Shown: positions 59,954 to 64,000 of the stretch, piece after piece
Layout of the letters: each line of letters opens with the position of its first letter
Position numbering within the stretch: position 1 is the stretch's first letter
Origin: Mycobacterium aquaticum
Lineage (GTDB): Bacteria > Actinomycetota > Actinomycetes > Mycobacteriales > Mycobacteriaceae
Direction: 5' to 3'
Length of the DNA stretch: 64,000 nucleotides
Assembly: GCF_002086485.1 (NCBI RefSeq)
Contig: NZ_MVHF01000025.1
Coordinates: 1-64,000 of the forward strand
The notes under the pieces: model-generated
Database searches by the model: none
The model's input: only the letters and a program-made list of their open reading frames with translations
Told to the model about the DNA's origin: nothing
Translations under genes and position numbers: made by a program

Positions 59954-60259
59954 TCAGCCTGCCGCCCCGAGAGCCAGTTGCATGCCGATGAACACCACGA
60001 GGAGCAGCACCATGATCGACAGATCCAGCCGGACCGCGCCGATGGTCAGCTGCGGGATGATGCGGCGCAGCAGCTTCACCGGCGGATCCGTGAGCGTCAG
60101 GATGACCTCCAGGATCACCACCGTCAGACCCTTGGGGTGCCAGTCACGACTGAACGACCGGATGAACTCGACAACGACCCGCGCGATGAGCAACAGCCAG
60201 AAGATGAACAGCGCGAAGAACAGGATCTCGAAGAGCAGCGACAACTGGGCCGACCTCAC
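59954..60259 (-). CDS. YggT-family membrane protein
   Basis: 101 residues with two YGGT repeats: LFFALFIFWLLLIARVVVEFI and the second helix pair around LSIMVLLLVVFIGMQLALG, joined by the conserved LTDPPVKLLRRIIPQLTIGAVRLD. Start GTG 60259; TTG 60244 gives a length nearer Rv2146c. Co-located with division genes in most actinobacteria. Role unclear. Confidence 0.9.
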   Translation of the reverse strand: MRSAQLSLLFEILFFALFIFWLLLIARVVVEFIRSFSRDWHPKGLTVVILEVILTLTDPPVKLLRRIIPQLTIGAVRLDLSIMVLLLVVFIGMQLALGAAG

Positions 60260-60409
60260 TCAGGCAGATGTATGACATTCGATACAGGTCGCCTCAGCGG
60301 TATAACCGGCCGATTGTGCGACGCCGCCAGCCTACCCGGCCGCCGGACGGGTGCCGCGCACGCGAGGAGCAGGGCAGCTGCAGCACGCGTGGAGCAGGCG
60401 GCCCGCGAA

Positions 60410-61051
60410 TTACTGGTAGGCGTAGAAGCCGGCCTCGGCGATCCGGCGGCGCTGCTCGGCGCTGACGTCGACGTCGGCGGGCGACAGCAGGAAGACCTTG
60501 GTCGCCACCTTGTCGAACGATCCGCGCAGTGCGAAGGCCAGCCCGGCGGCGAAGTCGACGAGTCGCTTGGCGTCGGCGTTGTCCATCGACACCAGGTCCA
60601 TGATCACCGGCGTGCCGTCGCGGAACCGCTCGCCGATGGTGCGGGCCTCGCTGTAGTCCTTGGGCCGCAGCGTGGTGATCTTCGACAGCGGGCTGCCCGC
60701 TTCGAACAGCTCGGCCATGCGGCGCGGATCCATGGCCAGTGCGCCCCGCGTGGAGCCGGCCAAGGTGCCCAAACGCTGTGCAGGACGCTCGAATTCACGC
60801 GGGGCGCGCATGCGCGATTCGAACCGGGGCTCCTCGGCGTAGCCACCGCCCGGGTAGCCGCCGCGGTAGGCAGGCCCCTCGTCGAACTCCCGGCCCTCGT
60901 AGCCGTAGCCCTCGTCCTCGAAGCGCTCTTCACGCGGACGCCGGGCGTAGCTACGGGCGGCGCCACGGTCGTCGTCCTCGTAGTACTCGTCGTCGTAGTC
61001 ATCCATCGGCGCCATGCCGAAGTAGGCCTTGACCTTGTGCAGTGTGCTCAT
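60410..61051 (-). CDS. sepF: Cell division protein SepF
   Basis: 213 residues. An N-terminal amphipathic membrane-binding helix (MSTLHKVKAYFGM) leads to an acidic, Tyr/Gly-rich disordered region, then the SepF core (ITTLRPKDYSEARTIGERFRDG, VIMDLVSMDNADAKRLVDFAAGLAFALRG). SepF tethers FtsZ to the membrane and is essential in mycobacteria. Its ATG overlaps the yggS stop (ATGA). Confidence 0.96.
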   Translation of the reverse strand: MSTLHKVKAYFGMAPMDDYDDEYYEDDDRGAARSYARRPREERFEDEGYGYEGREFDEGPAYRGGYPGGGYAEEPRFESRMRAPREFERPAQRLGTLAGSTRGALAMDPRRMAELFEAGSPLSKITTLRPKDYSEARTIGERFRDGTPVIMDLVSMDNADAKRLVDFAAGLAFALRGSFDKVATKVFLLSPADVDVSAEQRRRIAEAGFYAYQ

Positions 61052-61881
61052 CTCGGCGACCCTTCTGCTGACCGTGGGAGTGGTGATGTCTGTGATGAAG
61101 ATGTGACTGGTGTGACAACTGGTGGTGACGTTAGCGGCCGCCGTCCCATAAGCGCGGTACCGACACGCACACACGTCGAACCGTGTCGCACGGCAACCTC
61201 CAGGTCGTTCGACATCCCCGCAGACAGCCCCAGGCGCTGCGGATAGTCCCGCTGCACCCGCTCCAACTCCCCTGCCAGCCGCGCGAAGGCCTCCTCGGGA
61301 TCGGCATCCAGCGGCGGTATCCCCATCAATCCGACGAACTCGAGCCCCTTCGCGTCCTGGGCCGCCGCACAGAGTTCGTCGACCAGAGCGGGTTGGCCGA
61401 CATCGACACCGCCGCGGTCGGTATCCCCGTCGAGGCTGATCTGCAGGTAGACGCGCAGCGGCTCGGTCCGGACGCCACTCTCCAGCGCGGACGTGGCACC
61501 GCGGTCCAGCGCACCGACGAGCCGGACGCTGTCGACGGAGTGTGCGGCGTAGGCCCAACTGGCCACGGCGCGAGCCTTGTTGCGCTGGATGCTGCCCACC
61601 ATGTGCCAGCGAATCGGCTCGCCGGGCAATTCCTCGCGCACCGTAGCGACTTTCGCGGCCGCTTCCTGTTCGCGGGATTCACCGAATGCGTGACAACCTA
61701 AACGGTGCAAAATGAGAATATCGGTGGCCGGAAAGAATTTTGTAATGGGAAGTAATTCGATCTCATTGACATTTCGTCCGGCCGATTCCGCGGCCCGCGC
61801 CAGCCGCGCCCGCGCCGCTCCCAGCGCAGTGGTCAGTTCACCGACTCGATCGGCATCACGCGACTGCTGCTCGGTGGTCAT
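61048..61881 (-). CDS. YggS-family PLP-binding protein
   Basis: 277 residues from ATG 61881, which overlaps the pgeF stop. A single TIM-barrel fold resembling alanine racemase, with Lys in LLPITKFFPATD for pyridoxal phosphate and GMSNDLEVAVRHGSTCVRVGTALMG binding the phosphate. YggS/PROSC proteins keep PLP balance. The C-terminal 20 residues are a Ser/Thr/Pro extension not needed for the fold. Confidence 0.92.
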   Translation of the reverse strand: MTTEQQSRDADRVGELTTALGAARARLARAAESAGRNVNEIELLPITKFFPATDILILHRLGCHAFGESREQEAAAKVATVREELPGEPIRWHMVGSIQRNKARAVASWAYAAHSVDSVRLVGALDRGATSALESGVRTEPLRVYLQISLDGDTDRGGVDVGQPALVDELCAAAQDAKGLEFVGLMGIPPLDADPEEAFARLAGELERVQRDYPQRLGLSAGMSNDLEVAVRHGSTCVRVGTALMGRRPLTSPPVVTPVTSSSQTSPLPRSAEGSPR

Positions 61882-62597
61882 TCGCGGCTCGACTCCATCC
61901 ACACCAGCGACGCCAGGCGTCCCGTCGGTGCGTCCCGGCGATGACTGAACAACGTTCGGTCATCGACCGTACAGCGCGGATCCACGTCGACCGCGCGGAC
62001 GCCCAAATCCTTTAACTGCCGGGCTATTCCAGCACGCAGGTCCAGGCCCGGCGTACCCCGTCCCGTCGTGGTGCGGCTCCCCGGCAAGGCCGCCTCCACC
62101 TCGTCGGCCATCTCGGCAGGCACCTCGTAGTTGCGGCCGCTGACCGCGGGGCCGAGCAGCACGGACACGTCCTGCACTTGTGCGCCACGGGCCAGCATGG
62201 CCTCCAGCGTGCGCACCACGACACCCAACTGCGCACCCACCCGACCGGCGTGCGCCGCGCCGATGACGCCCGCGCGCGCGTCGGCCATTAATACCGGAAC
62301 GCAATCCGCCGTCACGACCGCCAATGCCAAACCAGGGGTGGTGGTCACCAATGCGTCGGCATTATCGACGGCGGCACCCGATTCGGGCGGCGCGGTCACG
62401 GTGACCACGCGATCCCCATGCACCTGGTTCATCCAGACCACGGCGTCGGCGCCGATCGCCTTGGCCAGCCTGTGGCGGTTGGCCGAGACAGCGGCAGGGT
62501 CGTCGCCGACGTGGTCGCCGAGATTGAAGGAGTCGAAGGGTGGGGCCGAGACACCACCGGCACGGGTGGTGGTCACCCGACGTATGCGAACACTCAC
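61878..62597 (-). CDS. pgeF: Peptidoglycan editing factor PgeF (YfiH/LACC1 family)
   Basis: About 239 residues from GTG 62597 (longer forms reaching 62666 are possible, as annotated for Rv2149c). Laccase-domain family motifs: FNLGDHVGDDP, MNQVHGDRV, VVTADCVPVLM and IGAAHAGRVGAQLGV, giving the His-Cys-His zinc site. The usual Gly-Trp of AAHAGWRG reads Gly-Arg-Val here. PgeF removes wrong amino acids from muropeptide precursors; related proteins have purine-nucleoside activity. Between ftsZ and yggS. Confidence 0.9.
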   Translation of the reverse strand: MSVRIRRVTTTRAGGVSAPPFDSFNLGDHVGDDPAAVSANRHRLAKAIGADAVVWMNQVHGDRVVTVTAPPESGAAVDNADALVTTTPGLALAVVTADCVPVLMADARAGVIGAAHAGRVGAQLGVVVRTLEAMLARGAQVQDVSVLLGPAVSGRNYEVPAEMADEVEAALPGSRTTTGRGTPGLDLRAGIARQLKDLGVRAVDVDPRCTVDDRTLFSHRRDAPTGRLASLVWMESSRE

Positions 62598-62634
62598 AAT
62601 CCCAGTATCCGAAGTCCGCAGTCGCGGGCCCGAC

Positions 62635-63789
62635 TCAGTGCCGCATGAACGGCGGGACGTCGACATCGTCGTCAGCGATACCGCCGTCCCCGCCGATGCT
62701 CACCGTGGCCCCGTTGGTGTGCGCGGGAACGCTGGCGGCATCCGTCGGCTCGAACAGCGACGTGGTCATCTTCCCGGAGCGGGCCGTCGCGATCGGCTGA
62801 GTAGGCGCCTGGCTGGGGCTGGTCACCGGCTTACGGCTGGGACCGGCCATGTCGAACCCGGCCGCGATGACGGTGACCCGGACCTCGTCGCCGAGCGAGT
62901 CGTCGATCACCGTGCCGAAGATGATGTTGGCCTCGGGGTGGGCCGAGTCCTGCACCAGAGAGGCGGCCTCGTTGATCTCGAACAGTCCCAGATCGCTGCC
63001 ACCCGCGACGGACAGCAGCACGCCCTGCGCGCCCTCCATCGAGGCTTCCAGCAGCGGCGAGTTGATGGCGATCTCGGCGGCCTTGAGCGCGCGGCCGTCG
63101 CCGCGGGCCGAGCCGATGCCCATCAGGGCCGTGCCTGCGCCGCTCATCACGCCCTTGACGTCGGCGAAGTCGACGTTGATCAGACCTGGCGTGGTGATCA
63201 GGTCGGTGATGCCCTGAACGCCGTTGAGCAGCACCTCGTCGGCACTGCGGAACGCGTCCATCAGCGACACCGCGGCGTCGCCCATCTGCAGCAGCCGGTC
63301 GTTGGGGATCACGATGAGGGTGTCGCAGCTCTCGCGCAGCGCGGTGATGCCTGCCTCGGCCTGGTTGCTGCGGCGCTTGCCCTCGAAGGAGAACGGCCGC
63401 GTCACCACGCCGACTGTCAGCGCACCGAGCTTGCGTGCGATGGTCGCCACGACGGGCGCACCGCCGGTACCAGTACCACCGCCCTCGCCCGCGGTGACGA
63501 ACACCATGTCGGCGCCACGCAGCAGTTCTTCGATGTCGTCCTTGGCGTCCTCGGCAGCCTTGCGGCCCACTTCAGGGTCCGCGCCTGCGCCGAGCCCACG
63601 GGTGGAATCGCGGCCGACATCGAGCTTGACGTCGGCATCGCTCATCAACAGCGCCTGGGCGTCGGTGTTGATCGCGATGAACTCAACGCCCTTGAGGCCC
63701 TGCTCGATCATCCGGTTGACGGCGTTGACGCCGCCGCCGCCGATGCCAACCACCTTGATCACTGCCAGGTAGTTATGCGGGGGGGTCAT
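62635..63789 (-). CDS. ftsZ: Cell division GTPase FtsZ
   Basis: 384 residues. Tubulin signature GGGTGTG at residues 103-109, nucleotide-binding GIGGGGVNAVNRM at the N-terminus, T7 loop GLINVDFADVK and C-terminal peptide DVDVPPFMRH, which binds SepF and FtsW. ATG 63789 has GGAGG upstream. It polymerises into the Z ring. First gene of the leftward run ftsZ-pgeF-yggS-sepF. Confidence 0.98.
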   Translation of the reverse strand: MTPPHNYLAVIKVVGIGGGGVNAVNRMIEQGLKGVEFIAINTDAQALLMSDADVKLDVGRDSTRGLGAGADPEVGRKAAEDAKDDIEELLRGADMVFVTAGEGGGTGTGGAPVVATIARKLGALTVGVVTRPFSFEGKRRSNQAEAGITALRESCDTLIVIPNDRLLQMGDAAVSLMDAFRSADEVLLNGVQGITDLITTPGLINVDFADVKGVMSGAGTALMGIGSARGDGRALKAAEIAINSPLLEASMEGAQGVLLSVAGGSDLGLFEINEAASLVQDSAHPEANIIFGTVIDDSLGDEVRVTVIAAGFDMAGPSRKPVTSPSQAPTQPIATARSGKMTTSLFEPTDAASVPAHTNGATVSIGGDGGIADDDVDVPPFMRH

Positions 63790-63960
63790 GGATCGTCTTC
63801 CTCCCTGGTTGGGGTGTTCGTGACGCCGAACCCCTCTCCTGCAAACCCTCAACCTCAACCATAGGCTTAGAGTTATGTCAAGTAGTTCCGCGCAAACAGA
63901 ACGGTAGGGGGCCAACCCGCGCGAACGCGTCAGGCGCGCCGACGCGCCGCGCGGCAATTT
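63790..63960 (-). promoter_or_regulatory. ftsZ upstream region
   Basis: 171 bp between ftsQ and ftsZ without a gene. TTGACA lies at 63876-63881 on the minus strand and TATGGT at 63858-63863, but their spacing of 12 is short for a standard promoter. A GC-rich inverted-repeat stretch follows the ftsQ end (around 63925-63955). Confidence 0.35.
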
Positions 63961-64000
63961 CTACTTGACCGTGGGGAGGTCCGGGCTCGAGACGTCGTAG
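63961..64000 (-). CDS. ftsQ: 3' end of cell division protein FtsQ (cut by window edge)
   Basis: The last twelve codons read YDVSSPDLPTVK and then TAG, which is the form of FtsQ C-termini. Position directly upstream of ftsZ supports it. The rest is outside the window. Confidence 0.75.
   Translation of the reverse strand, partial: YDVSSPDLPTVK

Noticed and set aside
1..64000. CRISPR array
   Set aside because: No regularly spaced identical repeats were seen; all repeats found are pairs or promoter-scale units.

Overview
The window is high-GC actinobacterial DNA from a rapid-growing Mycobacterium/Mycolicibacterium relative, probably close to the M. smegmatis group. Three things point there: mshC (mycothiol biosynthesis), the wag31-yggT-sepF-yggS-pgeF-ftsZ division cluster, and gene order that follows M. 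tuberculosis Rv2129c-Rv2141c and then Rv2143-Rv2151c.

Layout. (1) 1-7850 is a four-carbon-polyol uptake and catabolism locus. A kinase, an RpiB-type isomerase and a dehydrogenase run leftward; a ribose-type ABC importer and a DeoR regulator run rightward from the same AT-rich control region. (2) 7856-20896 is conserved core: an SDR gene with an apparent N-terminal frameshift, mshC, cysQ, an LLM oxidoreductase, the uppP/histidine-phosphatase/DUF3090/SCO1664 operon, lppL, a DUF5703 gene, pyrD, a PEBP protein and an M20 peptidase. (3) At 21014 a tRNA-Leu(GAG) marks a break in synteny. An IS481-type element sits 3 bp beyond it with a 15-bp target duplication, followed by a VapBC toxin-antitoxin pair flanked by fragments of a related IS.

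(4) 23730-57750 is accessory. It holds a PDC-like ThDP decarboxylase; a TetR-controlled, translationally coupled aromatic-ring operon (extradiol dioxygenase, FAH hydrolase, acyl ligase, MhpA-like hydroxylase); a DUF222-HNH protein; a leftward operon of a 38-residue membrane peptide, an intracellular-looking subtilase, an alpha/beta hydrolase and an 855-residue protein with an eCIS-type N-terminal tag and a JAMM-like C-terminal motif; an alpha-dioxygenase-like haem peroxidase coupled to a catalase-related haem protein; a LuxR/LAL regulator; a nitrate reductase fused to its own flavin reductase; a tripartite tricarboxylate transporter with a universal stress protein, opposite a CitA/CitB-type two-component system; a P450 and small genes.

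(5) 57771-64000 returns to core: a phosphoribosyltransferase, an acidic-tail membrane protein, wag31, yggT, sepF, yggS, pgeF, ftsZ and the last codons of ftsQ. YggS, SepF and PgeF are coupled to each other by ATGA overlaps.

The best candidates for something undescribed are the subtilase/hydrolase/eCIS-like operon (33319-39375), the fatty-acid dioxygenase plus catalase-like pair (39656-42567), and the ring-cleavage operon (23730-31820), whose substrate cannot be read from sequence. All calls rest on reading motifs, gene order and start signals; no database search was run.
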